The position numbers and the translations under genes are program-made. This document shows positions 8,688 to 18,342 of a stretch of DNA of 64,000 bases, in pieces. Numbering within the stretch: the stretch's first letter is position 1; the number at the start of each line of letters is the position of its first letter. The notes beneath the pieces were generated by a model. That model saw only the letters and a program-made list of their open reading frames with translations. It had not been told where the DNA came from and searched no databases. Source of the DNA: Shewanella jiangmenensis (lineage in GTDB: Bacteria > Pseudomonadota > Gammaproteobacteria > Enterobacterales > Shewanellaceae); contig NZ_JAHEPS010000001.1 in assembly GCF_018596335.1 (NCBI RefSeq), forward strand, positions 372,001-436,000, in the 5' to 3' direction.

Positions 8688-9374
8688 TCAAAAATCTAAG
8701 GTCATCACCGAAGACATAAAACCCACGCAGCAGTCCGCCGCCGCATCAAGGTTACCTGCTTCGGTATGTCCTGACGACTTGCGTGGCACCAAGCTGTGAT
8801 CGCCATCGGCCACCCAGTGCAAATTCACCGCTGGCGGAATATCCCAGCTCGCTACCTGCGCGGGGTTGCCAAAGCTGTCGCGCTCGCCCTGCACGATTAA
8901 AAGCGGCAGTGTGCATTGCTGCAAAGGCTCAAGCCGCACCGCTTTGCCTTTGGGCGGCAAAAAGGGATAACCAAGGCAGATAATGCCGCTGAGCCTGGTT
9001 TTGGTGTCATCCGCGCCCAGCATCGCAGCCATGCGCCCGCCCATGGATTTCCCCATCAGAAACAAATGCCGTGGGGCAAAGCGCTCCGTCACGAGCGCTA
9101 TCGCGTCGTCGAAGCAGGCCAGCAGCGCCGGGGCCCGATTTGGCGGTCTGCGGGTGCCATCAAGCAGCCGCTGCTGCATATAGGGAAAATTAAAGCGCAC
9201 CACAGCGATACCGCGCTCACACAGGCGCTGCGCCATGGCCGCCATAAAGTCCGAATCCATATCGGCGCCCGCGCCATGGGCAAACAGCACCAAGGCCTTG
9301 ATATTGTCCGCGCCTGCGGCCGGAATATCCGCTTTAAGCCACTCGGGCAAAGGCTTATCCAGGCAAGAGTTCAC
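8688..9374 (-). CDS. Alpha/beta hydrolase of the KANL3/Tex30-like family
   Basis: The 228-residue product has the short alpha/beta hydrolase fold seen in Tex30-like dienelactone-hydrolase relatives. Visible elements are LVLFAHGAGADMDSDFM (oxyanion region), the nucleophile elbow GKSMGGRMA, the acid strand LIVQGERDSFG and the catalytic-histidine region ADGDHSLVP. The substrate cannot be told from sequence. The GTG at 9374 is preferred over TTG at 9392 because GAGGAG sits 7-8 bases before it. The gene overlaps the 3' end of gcvA by 20 bases, so it is cotranscribed and coupled. Confidence 0.82.
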   Translation of the reverse strand: MNSCLDKPLPEWLKADIPAAGADNIKALVLFAHGAGADMDSDFMAAMAQRLCERGIAVVRFNFPYMQQRLLDGTRRPPNRAPALLACFDDAIALVTERFAPRHLFLMGKSMGGRMAAMLGADDTKTRLSGIICLGYPFLPPKGKAVRLEPLQQCTLPLLIVQGERDSFGNPAQVASWDIPPAVNLHWVADGDHSLVPRKSSGHTEAGNLDAAADCCVGFMSSVMTLDF

Positions 9375-10266
9375 TGCGCGACTCCTCGGCAAACATGTCC
9401 AGCATCCACTCGCGGAACGCCACTATTTTGCCAAGCTCGGCATGGTTTTGCTGACACACCAGATAGTAGGCATCTTTGCTCACAAGCACTTCCTGAAACG
9501 GCACCACCAAGCGGCCGGCCTTGATGTCGGGACGGGCCAGCACGCTGTAACCCAGTGCAACACCCTGACCGTGGGCAGCCGCCTGCAATACCAAGGACGA
9601 GTGGCTGAAAATCGGCCCCTGATTCACGTTTACATCGGTCACGCCGCACTGGCGAAACCAGGCCTGCCAGTCGTGACGGCTCATGTCGTGCAGCAGGGTG
9701 TGATGTTTAAGATCTGACGGCTTTTCAAGTGGCTTGGGGCCGCTTAGCAGCAAGGGCGAGCACACAGGAATCAGCACTTCGTTACGCAGCTTGTCGGCCC
9801 GCAGTCCGGGCCAGTTGCCCTGACCGTAGTAAATGGCGACGTCCACGTCATCGGTAAGTGAGCTTGCCTCACTGTCCACCGCCTTAATGCGCACATCGAT
9901 TTCAGGGTTCTTTTCGCTGAATTTGGCAAGACGCGGTACCAGCCACTGAATGGCAAAACTGGGCGACATGCTCACCGTGAGCGAGCCGATGGCGCTGCGG
10001 GCAAGCAAGCGATCGGTGGCGTCGGCAAGATCGGTAAAAATATCCTTGATGTCGAGAAAGTAGCTCTGACCTTCTTCGGTCAGCAGCAGCGAGCGGTTTT
10101 TTCGGCGAAATAATTTTAATCCCAAAAAATCCTCAAGCGCCTTGATTTGATGGCTCACGGCCGCCTGGGTAACAAACAGCTCTTCGGCGGCGCGGGTAAA
10201 ACTCAGGTGCCGTGCGGCAGCCTCAAATGCCTTAACGGCGTTGAGCGGTGGAAGTCGTCTTGACAT
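9355..10266 (-). CDS. gcvA: LysR-type transcriptional regulator GcvA
   Basis: The 303-residue protein has the LysR winged helix at residues 1-65 (LPPLNAVKAFEAAARHLSFT, then TQAAVSHQIKALE) and a substrate-binding domain matching GcvA. In E. coli GcvA controls the glycine cleavage operon, activating with glycine and repressing with purines. Here gcvTHP is not in the window, so the target set is inferred from homology. A 15-bp palindrome made of two CTAAT half-sites lies 24-38 bases before the start and is a likely autoregulatory site. The gene heads a minus-strand group with an overlapping hydrolase gene. Confidence 0.92.
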   Translation of the reverse strand: MSRRLPPLNAVKAFEAAARHLSFTRAAEELFVTQAAVSHQIKALEDFLGLKLFRRKNRSLLLTEEGQSYFLDIKDIFTDLADATDRLLARSAIGSLTVSMSPSFAIQWLVPRLAKFSEKNPEIDVRIKAVDSEASSLTDDVDVAIYYGQGNWPGLRADKLRNEVLIPVCSPLLLSGPKPLEKPSDLKHHTLLHDMSRHDWQAWFRQCGVTDVNVNQGPIFSHSSLVLQAAAHGQGVALGYSVLARPDIKAGRLVVPFQEVLVSKDAYYLVCQQNHAELGKIVAFREWMLDMFAEESRSELLPG

Positions 10267-10289
10267 AGTGATCAGACTCTCATTTTTTA

Positions 10290-10304
10290 ATTAGTTTTTC
10301 TAAT
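10290..10304. promoter_or_regulatory. Probable GcvA operator (ATTAG-N5-CTAAT)
   Basis: A perfect inverted repeat ATTAG-TTTTT-CTAAT lies in the divergent region of gcvA. It fits the LysR T-N11-A rule, and CTAAT is the core reported for E. coli GcvA sites. It may act on gcvA itself and on the divergent small gene. Confidence 0.65.
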
Positions 10305-10436
10305 CCTGATTGTTACATTTTATCGTTTGTTAATGGAAGAGGGTTTGGGTAAATTTTGCGCCATTGAAATAGAGGGTCGGGCAGCTTTCAGTCGGAGTAA
10401 GCGAGCCTGACAACCATTAAGCCCCGGAGGCTCGCC

Positions 10437-10679
10437 ATGTTGAATATGAAATCCGCTTTTATCCTTGCCCTGTTTACCTCGGTTGCCGCCCAGGCTGCCG
10501 ATACAGAACCCATGCCAGTGCAAACCATTGATACTGAAGGGCTGCATGCCACCATCAGCGCAGAGCTGCAAACCAGCAACGATGAACTTCTGGTAAAAAT
10601 CCGCGCCGACAACCAGGATTTGCTGCTGCTCGCGGGCAAAGAAGCCGCTGACACCGAAACAGTCACCCAAGCGGAATAA
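10437..10679 (+). CDS. Small exported protein of unknown function
   Basis: This 80-residue product has a signal peptide (MLNMKSAFILALFTSVAAQA, cleavage likely after AQA) and an acidic mature part of about 60 residues with no family I recognise. A strong GGAGG site 7 bases upstream supports the ATG at 10437; the internal Met4 is a less likely start. It is transcribed divergently from gcvA across 170 bases that include the CTAAT palindrome, so it may be controlled by GcvA. A strong terminator follows. Confidence 0.72.
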   Translation: MLNMKSAFILALFTSVAAQAADTEPMPVQTIDTEGLHATISAELQTSNDELLVKIRADNQDLLLLAGKEAADTETVTQAE

Positions 10680-10754
10680 GCCTGACGGGGGTTAAGCACA
10701 CAGGCAACTGCCATTACCCCACAGAAAAACTTCAGAAAAACCCCAGAAACATCA

Positions 10755-10787
10755 TAAAAAAACGCCGCTAATGCGGCGTTTTTTTTA
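10755..10787. terminator. Bidirectional rho-independent terminator
   Basis: A stem of A7-CGCCGC and its complement with a TAAT loop and T8 tail lies between the small exported protein gene and convergent thiI. Confidence 0.93.
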
Positions 10788-10805
10788 TCTGAAACAACCC
10801 CTGAT

Positions 10806-12260
10806 TTAAGGGCGATATACCTTCACATTGCCAAAACCCTGCTCCTGCAGATACAACGCCTGCAGCTTACTCATCACGCCGCGCTCACAGTAAAGCAGAT
10901 AGGTTTTTTCCTTATCCAAATCGCCAAAGGCTGTGGCCAGGCGGAAGAAGGGGATAACTTTCACCTCAACGCCTTCAATCTCAAGTGGCTTGGCCTCTTC
11001 TTCTTCCGGGGCGCGGATGTCGATGATGACTTCGTTACCTTCGGCGCTGGACACGGTTTCAGTCTCGGTAACGGCTTCGGCTGTGGTCACGGCAATATCC
11101 CGGATATCAATCACTTCGGCCTTGGCCAGCACGCGGTCGAGCAGATCTTCAGAGAACTTTTGCTCTTCGGCTTCGACCTTGGCGAGCACAGCTTTCACGG
11201 TCGGGCTCTTTGAAATCACGCCGCAGTATTCAGGAATAGAAGCAGCAAAATCTTCAGTGCCGATGCGGCGTGCTTCTTTGATGATGTCCGGCTTATCCAT
11301 GGCAATCAGCGGGCGCAAAATCAACAGGTCGGTGCAGCGGTCAATCACATTGAGGTTGGTCAGGGTCTGGCTTGACACCTGACCCAGGCTTTCGCCGGTC
11401 ACCAGCGCCTGCACGCCCATACGATGAGCCACGCGGGTTGCGGCGCGCATCATCATGCGCTTGAGCACCACACCCATCTGACCGTTCTCGATGCGCTCAA
11501 GGATCTCGGTGACCACTTCTTCAAAAGGCACAGTCACAAACTTAACCTTGTGCGACTCGCCGTAGGTTTTCCACAGATGATAAGCCACCTGCTTCACGCC
11601 GATTTCGTGCTGGGCGCCGCCTAAGTTAAAGAAGCAGTAATGGGTGCGCGAGCCGCGTTTGATAAACTGGAAACTGGCCACACCCGAGTCAAAACCGCCG
11701 GAGATCAGCGACAGCACATCTTCCTGCGCGGCAATCGGGAAGCCGCCCAAACCTTCGATACGGCGACTCACCATGTACAGCTTGTCGCGATCGATTTCGA
11801 GCTGAATGGTCAAATCGGGATTTTTAAGCTGTACGCCTTTGGCTTCGGTAAACTGATTCAGACCGCCGCCCACATAGCGCTCCACCTCGATGGAGTTAAA
11901 GCTGTGCTGGCCTGAGCGCTTCACCCGTACGCAAAACGTCTTGTCTTTCAGCGCATCGCGGTACACAGGCAGCGCCAGCTGATAGATATCGTCCACGGTT
12001 TCAAAGTCATATTCCGCCACCTGCAGCACGTGGTGGATACCGGGAATGTGCGCCAGGCGCTCGGCAAATACGTCGGTCAGCTCTGGGCGGTCTTTGGGCA
12101 CCTTCACCAGAATTTTATCCCACTGGCGCTGTACCTTGGCGTCCTCATCAATCTTCTTGAGCACGTTACGAATATTGGACTCGAGCATCTTGGTAAAACG
12201 CAATCTTACCGGTTTGCTCTTGATCATGATTTCGGGATACAGCTTAACGATAAACTTCAT
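10806..12260 (-). CDS. thiI: tRNA 4-thiouridine synthase / thiazole biosynthesis sulfurtransferase ThiI
   Basis: The 484-residue protein has the full ThiI architecture: ferredoxin-like and THUMP domains (about 1-165), the PP-loop ATP pyrophosphatase motif SGGFDS at about residue 185, and a C-terminal rhodanese domain with its catalytic Cys at about residue 458 in LLYCERG. The AANH-domain Cys is in [10 protein letters not shown]. It makes s4U8 in tRNA and passes sulfur to thiazole synthesis. A linker rich in Glu/Val/Thr (about residues 385-420) precedes the rhodanese part. The start at Met [11 protein letters not shown] matches the family; the longer frame adds 11 residues without support. Confidence 0.96.
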   Translation of the reverse strand: MKFIVKLYPEIMIKSKPVRLRFTKMLESNIRNVLKKIDEDAKVQRQWDKILVKVPKDRPELTDVFAERLAHIPGIHHVLQVAEYDFETVDDIYQLALPVYRDALKDKTFCVRVKRSGQHSFNSIEVERYVGGGLNQFTEAKGVQLKNPDLTIQLEIDRDKLYMVSRRIEGLGGFPIAAQEDVLSLISGGFDSGVASFQFIKRGSRTHYCFFNLGGAQHEIGVKQVAYHLWKTYGESHKVKFVTVPFEEVVTEILERIENGQMGVVLKRMMMRAATRVAHRMGVQALVTGESLGQVSSQTLTNLNVIDRCTDLLILRPLIAMDKPDIIKEARRIGTEDFAASIPEYCGVISKSPTVKAVLAKVEAEEQKFSEDLLDRVLAKAEVIDIRDIAVTTAEAVTETETVSSAEGNEVIIDIRAPEEEEAKPLEIEGVEVKVIPFFRLATAFGDLDKEKTYLLYCERGVMSKLQALYLQEQGFGNVKVYRP

Positions 12261-12378
12261 GGGATTTCCAAAGACAGGTGTTGACCCGGACAACAGCCAT
12301 CAGGCCGCCGGGGCGTAAACATTAACAAAGCAATCGCGGGATTATATCAAAAACTCAGGCAAGGTGGCAGCGCCGAGT

Positions 12379-12406
12379 AAAAACACGCCCGGCACATGCC
12401 GGGCGT
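12379..12406 (-). terminator. Rho-independent terminator after pomB
   Basis: An almost perfect hairpin (ACGCCCGGCA and its complement) is followed on the minus strand by GTGTTTTT, placing a U-tract downstream of pomAB. The loop is only 2-4 bases. Confidence 0.78.
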
Positions 12407-12531
12407 TGGTGTAGGCAGGGTCGGATGCAATCAACAATGCCAGTGCCGTTTCGCTTGCACCTCAGCGCCTTATCGGATACACCTCAACAGGATACGGTGC
12501 GGCAAAACGGCACGTTTAGCATTGCCGATTA

Positions 12532-13467
12532 TCAGTTGGGTTGGGTGCCAACCTGAATTTCGTCAGACTCTTTGGGCTTACCCTGCTCGATGGCGATTTC
12601 AACCCGCCGGTTTCGGGCACGGTTTTCATCAGTGTCGTTGGGTACCATGGGGTTATTCGAACCCATGCCGACCACTTTCATGCGCGAGGCATCAAAACCT
12701 TTGACCTTCACCAGCTCGTGGGCCACCGACACCGCCCGCTTGGACGACAAATCCCAGTTGGAGGAATAAAGCTCGTTGCTTATCTGCATATCGTCGGTGT
12801 AGCCGGAGACTGTGACTATGCCGGGTACGTCTTTTAACAGCTCGCCCACAGCACGGATAACCGGCCTGAACTTGGGCTGCAAGAAGCCCGAGCCTGAGCC
12901 AAATGCGCCCTTCTCTCGAATGCGGATAATGATTTGCTGCCCAAGTGACTCGATTTCGATGGCGCCATCTTCAATCTGTTCGTTGAGCTGCTCGGCCATC
13001 TTTTTAACCTGCTGATTTATCTGATCCTGCGACGAAGCCGAATCACTCTTTTGATTTTCTGCGGTTTCCTGTGCGGTAGCGGAGGCCTCACCGCCGCGCT
13101 GTGAGCCTTGCTGCTGCTGCACGCCACCGGCGCTGTCGCTCTCGCCTTCCTGCACTTCCAGCATAGGCTCGGTCATTTCGGTGGTTTGCTGGGTGATGAT
13201 TTCAATCGGCGTAGGCTCGGGTTTGCCGGGGCGAAACTCGAGCGCAATCACCGAGGTACCTTTGGGAATATCCTTTACTTCTACCTGATTCTGCACCCCG
13301 AAGGCGTATTTCATGGAGCCCGCTATCTGCTTGAACTTCATCACGTCCATTTCAGAAAACGCCAGCAACAGCACAAAGAAGCACATCAGCAGCGACATCA
13401 GGTCAGCAAAGGTTGCCAGCCACATGGGCGCCCCCGGTGGCGGACAATTACACTTGGCCTTGGCCAT
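12532..13467 (-). CDS. pomB: Sodium-driven flagellar stator protein PomB
   Basis: The 311-residue protein has a single N-terminal transmembrane helix (about 16-38) with the ion-binding Asp22 in WLATFADLMSLLMCFFVLLL, then a plug and a Gln/Ser/Glu-rich linker (about 110-165), then an OmpA-like peptidoglycan-binding domain (VSGYTDD, NWDLSSKRA, NRRVEIAIE). The Asp environment and the downstream SEMDVMKFKQIAGSM are those of PomB rather than MotB, indicating a sodium-type motor; this is a family inference. It lies 3 bases after pomA and is cotranscribed with it. Partner: PomA, and the flagellar rotor via PomA. Confidence 0.93.
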   Translation of the reverse strand: MAKAKCNCPPPGAPMWLATFADLMSLLMCFFVLLLAFSEMDVMKFKQIAGSMKYAFGVQNQVEVKDIPKGTSVIALEFRPGKPEPTPIEIITQQTTEMTEPMLEVQEGESDSAGGVQQQQGSQRGGEASATAQETAENQKSDSASSQDQINQQVKKMAEQLNEQIEDGAIEIESLGQQIIIRIREKGAFGSGSGFLQPKFRPVIRAVGELLKDVPGIVTVSGYTDDMQISNELYSSNWDLSSKRAVSVAHELVKVKGFDASRMKVVGMGSNNPMVPNDTDENRARNRRVEIAIEQGKPKESDEIQVGTQPN

Positions 13468-13470
13468 GGG

Positions 13471-14238
13471 TTATTCCCCGTCCGTCGTATCAATTTTACG
13501 GGATTTTTCCGACAGATAGTTCTTAAGGAAGCCTTCGATTACCCGCGGGTTTTGCCCGTCCTGAATGGCAAGCACCGCATCCATAATCAGGTTACGGTTG
13601 AGCATCTCTTCGCCCATCCGCAGCTCAAGCTTATCGGCCATCGGAATGGCCACCATGTTGGCCAGAATCGCGCCGTAAAGGGTGGTCAGCAGCGCTACCG
13701 CCATGGCAGGGCCGATGGATTTGGGGTCATCCATGTTCGACAACATGGCCACAAGGCCGATCAGAGTACCAATCATGCCCATCGCCGGACCTACGTCACC
13801 GATGGCGCGAAAAATGCGAATGCCGGTGCGGTGGCGCTCTTCGGTGAGGGAAATGTCCTTCTCAAGCGCTTCACGCACTACGTCACCATCGTGGCCGTCT
13901 ACCAGCATATCGACCGCTTTTTGCATAAAACTGTTGGAGATCTGCGCCTCTTCCAGCGCGAGAAATCCGCCTTTACGGGCGGCATCGGCCATGGCCACAG
14001 ATTGCTCAATCAGCTCTTCCGGCTTGTCGATTTTGAACATAAAGGCTTTCACGGCAATTTTGGCGGCGCCGAAAAACTGCTTGAGGTTGAACTTCATCAT
14101 CACCACAAACATACTGCCGCCAAACACGATGAGCACCGAGGGAACGTCGATAAAAATACCCAGACTGCCGCCCATGACCATCGCCATGATGATGAACGCA
14201 AATGAGCCCAAAATGCCTATGAGGGTTGCTAAATCCAC
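13471..14238 (-). CDS. pomA: Sodium-driven flagellar stator protein PomA
   Basis: The 255-residue protein has four transmembrane helices and a large cytoplasmic loop typical of PomA/MotA. The start MDLATLIGILGSFAFIIMAM is characteristic, as is the third-fourth helix region VGPAMGMIGTLIGLVAML, followed by LLTTLYGAILANMVAIPMAD. With PomB it forms the 5:2 channel that couples ion flow to flagellar rotation. It is the first gene of a two-gene minus-strand operon and diverges from xseB across 289 bases. Confidence 0.94.
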   Translation of the reverse strand: MDLATLIGILGSFAFIIMAMVMGGSLGIFIDVPSVLIVFGGSMFVVMMKFNLKQFFGAAKIAVKAFMFKIDKPEELIEQSVAMADAARKGGFLALEEAQISNSFMQKAVDMLVDGHDGDVVREALEKDISLTEERHRTGIRIFRAIGDVGPAMGMIGTLIGLVAMLSNMDDPKSIGPAMAVALLTTLYGAILANMVAIPMADKLELRMGEEMLNRNLIMDAVLAIQDGQNPRVIEGFLKNYLSEKSRKIDTTDGE

Positions 14239-14527
14239 GAATGCTCCTTAATCAGCAGTCATACAGGGGGGCGGCAGCCGAAAAAACCGGTATTGGATAA
14301 AAATGCGCCGGTGGGCAAACTGCCGCGGACGACTCACACGCCGTCGAATTGGGTAAACACTATTCTCAGTTATCGGACAGACCTTCGGCAAGTTTAGCGC
14401 CATTTTATTTTTTCTAACAAAAATTCAGCAACAAAGCGTGCTGACGAGCAAATATTGGCCCGCATAATTTGACCCTGCCAGCCTCCTGATATACCTTGTC
14501 AGCGCCGACACAGCAGGAAGAATTACA

Positions 14528-14767
14528 GTGGCCAAAAAAAGCGAAAATTTGAGCTTCGAAGCTTCGTTGGCGGAGCTTGAACGCATAGTCGCCGACCTGG
14601 AACAGGGCGATGTTTCTCTGGACGATGCCCTCAAACAATTTGAGCGCGGTATCAGCCTGGTTCGGGCAAGTCAGGCCAAGCTTGAACAGGCTCAGCAGAA
14701 AGTGGCCATTTTGCTCAGTAACGAGACCGATGCGCCTGTGACCGATTTTCATCCCGAAGGCGAATAA
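14528..14767 (+). CDS. xseB: Exodeoxyribonuclease VII small subunit
   Basis: The 79-residue product is a full XseB: two long helices with the motif FEASLAELERIVADLEQGDV and LDDALKQFERGISLVRA. It partners XseA to form exonuclease VII, which cuts single-stranded DNA from both ends. The start is GTG with a GGAAG site upstream. Its stop overlaps the ispA start by one base (TAATG), the conserved xseB-ispA-dxs arrangement of gammaproteobacteria. Confidence 0.96.
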   Translation: MAKKSENLSFEASLAELERIVADLEQGDVSLDDALKQFERGISLVRASQAKLEQAQQKVAILLSNETDAPVTDFHPEGE

Positions 14768-15648
14768 TGCTCAAAGCTGCACTGCATTCCTGTCAGACCC
14801 GTGTTGACCAGACTCTGGCAAGCTACCTCGATGCCCTGCCCGGCACAGCCCCCGCTCTCAAAGCCGCCATGCGCCACGGCGCCCTTTTGGGCGGCAAACG
14901 CATACGTCCATTTCTGGTGTATGCCGTGGGCGACTTGCTTGCGGTAGACAAAACCAAGCTTGACCGCCTCGCCGCCGCCATTGAGTGCATTCATGCCTAC
15001 TCGCTTATCCATGACGATTTGCCGGCCATGGATGATGACGACTTGCGCCGCGGCCAACCCACGGTACACATCGCCTTTGATGAAGCGACTGCCATTCTCG
15101 CCGGTGATGCACTGCAAACCCTGGCGTTTGAAATCATCAGCGATGCCGAGTCAGGACTTGCCCCCGCCGACCAGATTGCCATGATTGCTGTACTCGCCAA
15201 AGCCTCGGGCTATCTTGGCATGTGCGGCGGTCAGGCCATTGATTTGGCGAGCGAAGGTAAGAGCATTGACCTGACGCAGCTCACCCAGCTGCATAATCTT
15301 AAAACCGGCGCACTTATCCGCGCCGCGGTTGAACTGTCGCTGATCGCGGCCCACGCCTGCGAGCGTGACCGCGACGCCCTGCGCACCTACGCCGAGGCCA
15401 TCGGGCTTGCGTTTCAGGTGCAGGACGACATCCTGGACATCACTTCCACCACCGAGGAGCTGGGCAAGCCACAGGGGTCGGATTTGGATGCCAACAAGAG
15501 CACCTATCCCAAGCTGCTGGGCCTCGATGGCGCCAGGAGAACCGCCGAGGCACTGGTGGCCGACGCACTATCAGCTCTGGCTAAAATGCCATACAATAGC
15601 CAGTTACTTGCAGACTTTGCCCGTTACATCGTCGAGCGACGAGTATAA
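14767..15648 (+). CDS. ispA: Farnesyl diphosphate synthase (geranyltranstransferase)
   Basis: The 293-residue protein is a short-chain prenyl diphosphate synthase. The first aspartate-rich motif is in [18 protein letters not shown] at about residue 83 and the second in [11 protein letters not shown] at about 216; [11 protein letters not shown] binds the diphosphate. It condenses IPP with DMAPP and GPP to give farnesyl diphosphate for quinone and undecaprenyl lipid synthesis. It follows xseB with a one-base overlap and is 20 bases from dxs, so all three are one operon. Confidence 0.95.
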   Translation: MLKAALHSCQTRVDQTLASYLDALPGTAPALKAAMRHGALLGGKRIRPFLVYAVGDLLAVDKTKLDRLAAAIECIHAYSLIHDDLPAMDDDDLRRGQPTVHIAFDEATAILAGDALQTLAFEIISDAESGLAPADQIAMIAVLAKASGYLGMCGGQAIDLASEGKSIDLTQLTQLHNLKTGALIRAAVELSLIAAHACERDRDALRTYAEAIGLAFQVQDDILDITSTTEELGKPQGSDLDANKSTYPKLLGLDGARRTAEALVADALSALAKMPYNSQLLADFARYIVERRV

Positions 15649-15668
15649 AAAAGATAAAGAATCTCGCT

Positions 15669-17537
15669 ATGAGTTTGGACATTTCGAACTATCCATTGCT
15701 TGCCCTGGCGAGCACCCCCGAAGAACTGCGTTTGCTGCCACAGTCAGCATTGAAGCAGGTCTCGGATGAGCTGCGCCAGTTTTTGCTGACGTCGGTCGGG
15801 ATCTCCAGTGGCCACTTTGCCTCAGGGCTTGGCACGGTTGAACTGACCGTGGCGCTGCATTATGTGTACAACACGCCATTCGACCGCCTGATTTGGGACG
15901 TGGGCCATCAGGCCTACCCGCACAAAATTCTTACCGGCCGGCGCGATCGTATGCACACCATACGTCAAAAAGACGGGCTGCATCCCTTCCCATGGCGTGA
16001 AGAAAGCGAATACGACACCTTCAGCGTGGGCCACTCCAGCACCTCGATTTCTGCCGCCCTTGGCATGGCGGTCACCGCCGAAAAAGAAGCGGCCGGCCGT
16101 AAAGTGGTTGCCGTGATTGGCGATGGTGCCATCACCGGCGGCATGGCGTTTGAGGCGCTTAACCACGCAGGCGATCTGCACAAAGACATGTTGGTGGTGC
16201 TGAACGATAACGAGATGTCCATCTCTGAAAACGTCGGCGCCCTCAATAATCACCTGGCCAAACTCATGTCTGGCCGCCTGTACACCACTATCCGCGAAGG
16301 CGGCAAGAAAGTGCTTAAAGGCATGCCGGTCATTAAAGAAATGGCCAAGCGCACCGAAGAGCATCTTAAAGGCATGGTGGTGCCGGGCACCCTGTTTGAA
16401 GAACTTGGCTTTAACTATATTGGCCCTATCGACGGCCATGATGTGAACGCGCTGGTTGAAACCCTTCGCAATATGCGTGACCTCAAGGGGCCGCAATTCC
16501 TGCACATCATGACCAAAAAGGGCAAGGGCTACGAGCCTGCCGAGAAAGATCCTATCGGCTGGCACGCCGTGCCCAAGTTCGACCCGACACAATTCCGCAA
16601 ACCGGCCACCAAACCCGGCCTGCCGACCTTTTCGCAGGTTTTCGGCAAGTGGCTTTGCGATATTGCCGCAAAAGATCCCAAGGTGCTCGCCATTACCCCG
16701 GCGATGCGTGAGGGTTCGGGCATGGTGGAATTTTCCCAGCGTTTCCCGAAACAGTATTTCGACGCCGCCATTGCCGAGCAGCACGCCGTAACCCTGGGCG
16801 CCGGTTTTGCCTGCGAAGGCTTTAAAGCGGTAGTCGCGATTTACTCAAGCTTCCTGCAGCGTGGCTACGATCAGCTCATTCACGATGTGGCCTTGCAGCG
16901 CCTGCCGGTGCTGTTTGCCATCGACCGAGGCGGCATAGTCGGCGCCGATGGTGCCACCCATCAGGGCGCGTTTGATTTAAGCTTTATGCGCTGTATCCCC
17001 AACATGGTGATCATGGCGCCAAGCGATGAAAACGAGTGCCGCCAGATGCTCTACACCGGCTACAGCTACGACAAGGGCCCAAGCGCAGTGCGCTATCCCC
17101 GTGGCAGCGCCACAGGTGCCGAGCAAATTGAAGAAATGACCGCCCTGCCCATCGGTAAAGGCGTGATGCACCGCCAGGGCGAGAAGATTGCCATTTTAAA
17201 CTTTGGCACCACCCTCGCAGCGAGCCTCAGCGCCGCCGAAAATCTTAACGCCACCGTGGCCGATATGCGCTTTGTTAAGCCATTGGACGAGGCGCTGGTG
17301 CTTGAACTGGCCGCGAGCCACGATGTGCTGGTGACGGTAGAAGAAAACGCCATCATGGGCGGCGCAGGCTCCGGCGTGCTTGAGCTGCTCGCCAGCAAGA
17401 ATCGATTGAAGCCTTTGCTGCAAATCGGTATTCCGGATGAGTTTATCAAGCACGGCGGCCCTGAGCAGATTTTGTCTGAGCTTGGCCTTGATGCTGCCGG
17501 TATCGAGCGACAAATCCGCGCCTTCGTGAACCCTTGA
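15669..17537 (+). CDS. dxs: 1-deoxy-D-xylulose-5-phosphate synthase
   Basis: The 622-residue thiamine diphosphate enzyme is complete. The N-terminal TPP domain has [19 protein letters not shown] and [18 protein letters not shown] (about residue 150); the pyrimidine domain has [15 protein letters not shown] with the catalytic Glu at about 370; a transketolase C-terminal domain completes it. It joins pyruvate and glyceraldehyde 3-phosphate in the first step of the MEP pathway, supplying IPP/DMAPP for the adjacent IspA. No strong ribosome binding site is seen, so coupling to ispA may help. Confidence 0.97.
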   Translation: MSLDISNYPLLALASTPEELRLLPQSALKQVSDELRQFLLTSVGISSGHFASGLGTVELTVALHYVYNTPFDRLIWDVGHQAYPHKILTGRRDRMHTIRQKDGLHPFPWREESEYDTFSVGHSSTSISAALGMAVTAEKEAAGRKVVAVIGDGAITGGMAFEALNHAGDLHKDMLVVLNDNEMSISENVGALNNHLAKLMSGRLYTTIREGGKKVLKGMPVIKEMAKRTEEHLKGMVVPGTLFEELGFNYIGPIDGHDVNALVETLRNMRDLKGPQFLHIMTKKGKGYEPAEKDPIGWHAVPKFDPTQFRKPATKPGLPTFSQVFGKWLCDIAAKDPKVLAITPAMREGSGMVEFSQRFPKQYFDAAIAEQHAVTLGAGFACEGFKAVVAIYSSFLQRGYDQLIHDVALQRLPVLFAIDRGGIVGADGATHQGAFDLSFMRCIPNMVIMAPSDENECRQMLYTGYSYDKGPSAVRYPRGSATGAEQIEEMTALPIGKGVMHRQGEKIAILNFGTTLAASLSAAENLNATVADMRFVKPLDEALVLELAASHDVLVTVEENAIMGGAGSGVLELLASKNRLKPLLQIGIPDEFIKHGGPEQILSELGLDAAGIERQIRAFVNP

Positions 17538-17569
17538 TCTGCGCATTGCGACCATAAACTTGCGAAAAT

Positions 17570-17600
17570 AAAAAGGACTGCCGAAGCAGTCCTTTTTTAT
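17570..17600. terminator. Bidirectional rho-independent terminator
   Basis: A 12-bp stem (A5-GGACTGC with its complement) and a CGAA tetraloop with T-rich tail lies between convergent dxs and grpE. Confidence 0.93.
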
Positions 17601-17639
17601 TGAGCTTTTTTATACGGCATTGCCGGTGGTACTGACCTG

Positions 17640-18242
17640 TCAGGCCTGAGTATCCACACCGCCGCCCTGAGACACCATTACCATGGCAGGACGCAGCAGA
17701 CGGCCATTGAGCTCATAACCCTTTTGCAGCACAGCCATCACGTGGTTGGCCGGTACATCCGGGTTAGGCATCATGCCGATAGCCTGATGCTGCTCAGGGT
17801 TGAAGGGAGCGCCCTGTGGATCAACGGTTTTCACGCCGAATTTCTCAACAGCAGTCATCAATGACTTCATGGTCAGGGTCACGCCTTCCACCAGCGACTT
17901 GGTCGCCTCGTCGTCGGCATTGGTGCCGGCGAGCGCGCGCTCCATGTTATCCAGCACCGGCAGCAGCTCGTTGGCGAACTTCTCCAGGGCAAACTTGTTG
18001 GCTTTTTCCACGTCGATGGCAGCACGGCGACGGATGTTGTCCACTTCGGCAGCGGCGCGGACAACGGAGTCCTTCTGCTCATCAACCTTGGCCTCTGCAG
18101 CGGCAAGTGCCTGCTCCAGCTCTTCGATACGGAAGTTGGCCTGGGTCAGCTCATCCATCAGCGACGCCTCGGTATCGGCTGCGCCGGCTTCCAGTACTTG
18201 CTCCAGGGGCTCTTGTTGCGGGTTGGTTGATTCGTTGCTCAT
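17640..18242 (-). CDS. grpE: Nucleotide exchange factor GrpE
   Basis: The 200-residue protein has the GrpE layout: an acidic disordered N-terminus, a long coiled coil (about 30-90), a four-helix dimer part and a C-terminal beta wing with HQAIGMMPN and [20 protein letters not shown]. It releases ADP from DnaK. The ATG has GGAG upstream. A near-consensus sigma-32 promoter lies 47-75 bases before the start, consistent with heat-shock control. It diverges from nadK; dnaK and dnaJ are not in the window. Confidence 0.97.
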   Translation of the reverse strand: MSNESTNPQQEPLEQVLEAGAADTEASLMDELTQANFRIEELEQALAAAEAKVDEQKDSVVRAAAEVDNIRRRAAIDVEKANKFALEKFANELLPVLDNMERALAGTNADDEATKSLVEGVTLTMKSLMTAVEKFGVKTVDPQGAPFNPEQHQAIGMMPNPDVPANHVMAVLQKGYELNGRLLRPAMVMVSQGGGVDTQA

Positions 18243-18288
18243 CTCTACTCCAAGCTAAAAATGCTTTGTTTCTGCATACACTGGGCAT

Positions 18289-18317
18289 ATTATGGGGATC
18301 AATTCCGGCGTTTCAAG
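18289..18317 (-). promoter_or_regulatory. Sigma-32 (heat shock) promoter of grpE
   Basis: On the minus strand the sequence reads CTTGAAA, a 13-base spacer, then CCCCATAAT. This matches the RpoH consensus CTTGAAA-N13-15-CCCCATnT almost perfectly and is placed correctly for grpE. Transcription should start near 18282. Confidence 0.88.
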
Positions 18318-18342
18318 GCCTTGAGGGCGCAGTTTCCCTGAT

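Noticed and set aside
10267..10436. Possible GcvB small RNA diverging from gcvA as in enterics
   Set aside because: I looked for the conserved GU-rich R1 segment and a GcvB-like terminator in this gap and saw neither; a protein gene with a good start site occupies the position.
13108..14205. Long open frame (365 codons) on the plus strand opposite pomA and pomB
   Set aside because: It is antisense to two well-supported genes, is His/Arg-rich in the manner of GC-rich shadow frames, and lacks a start signal.
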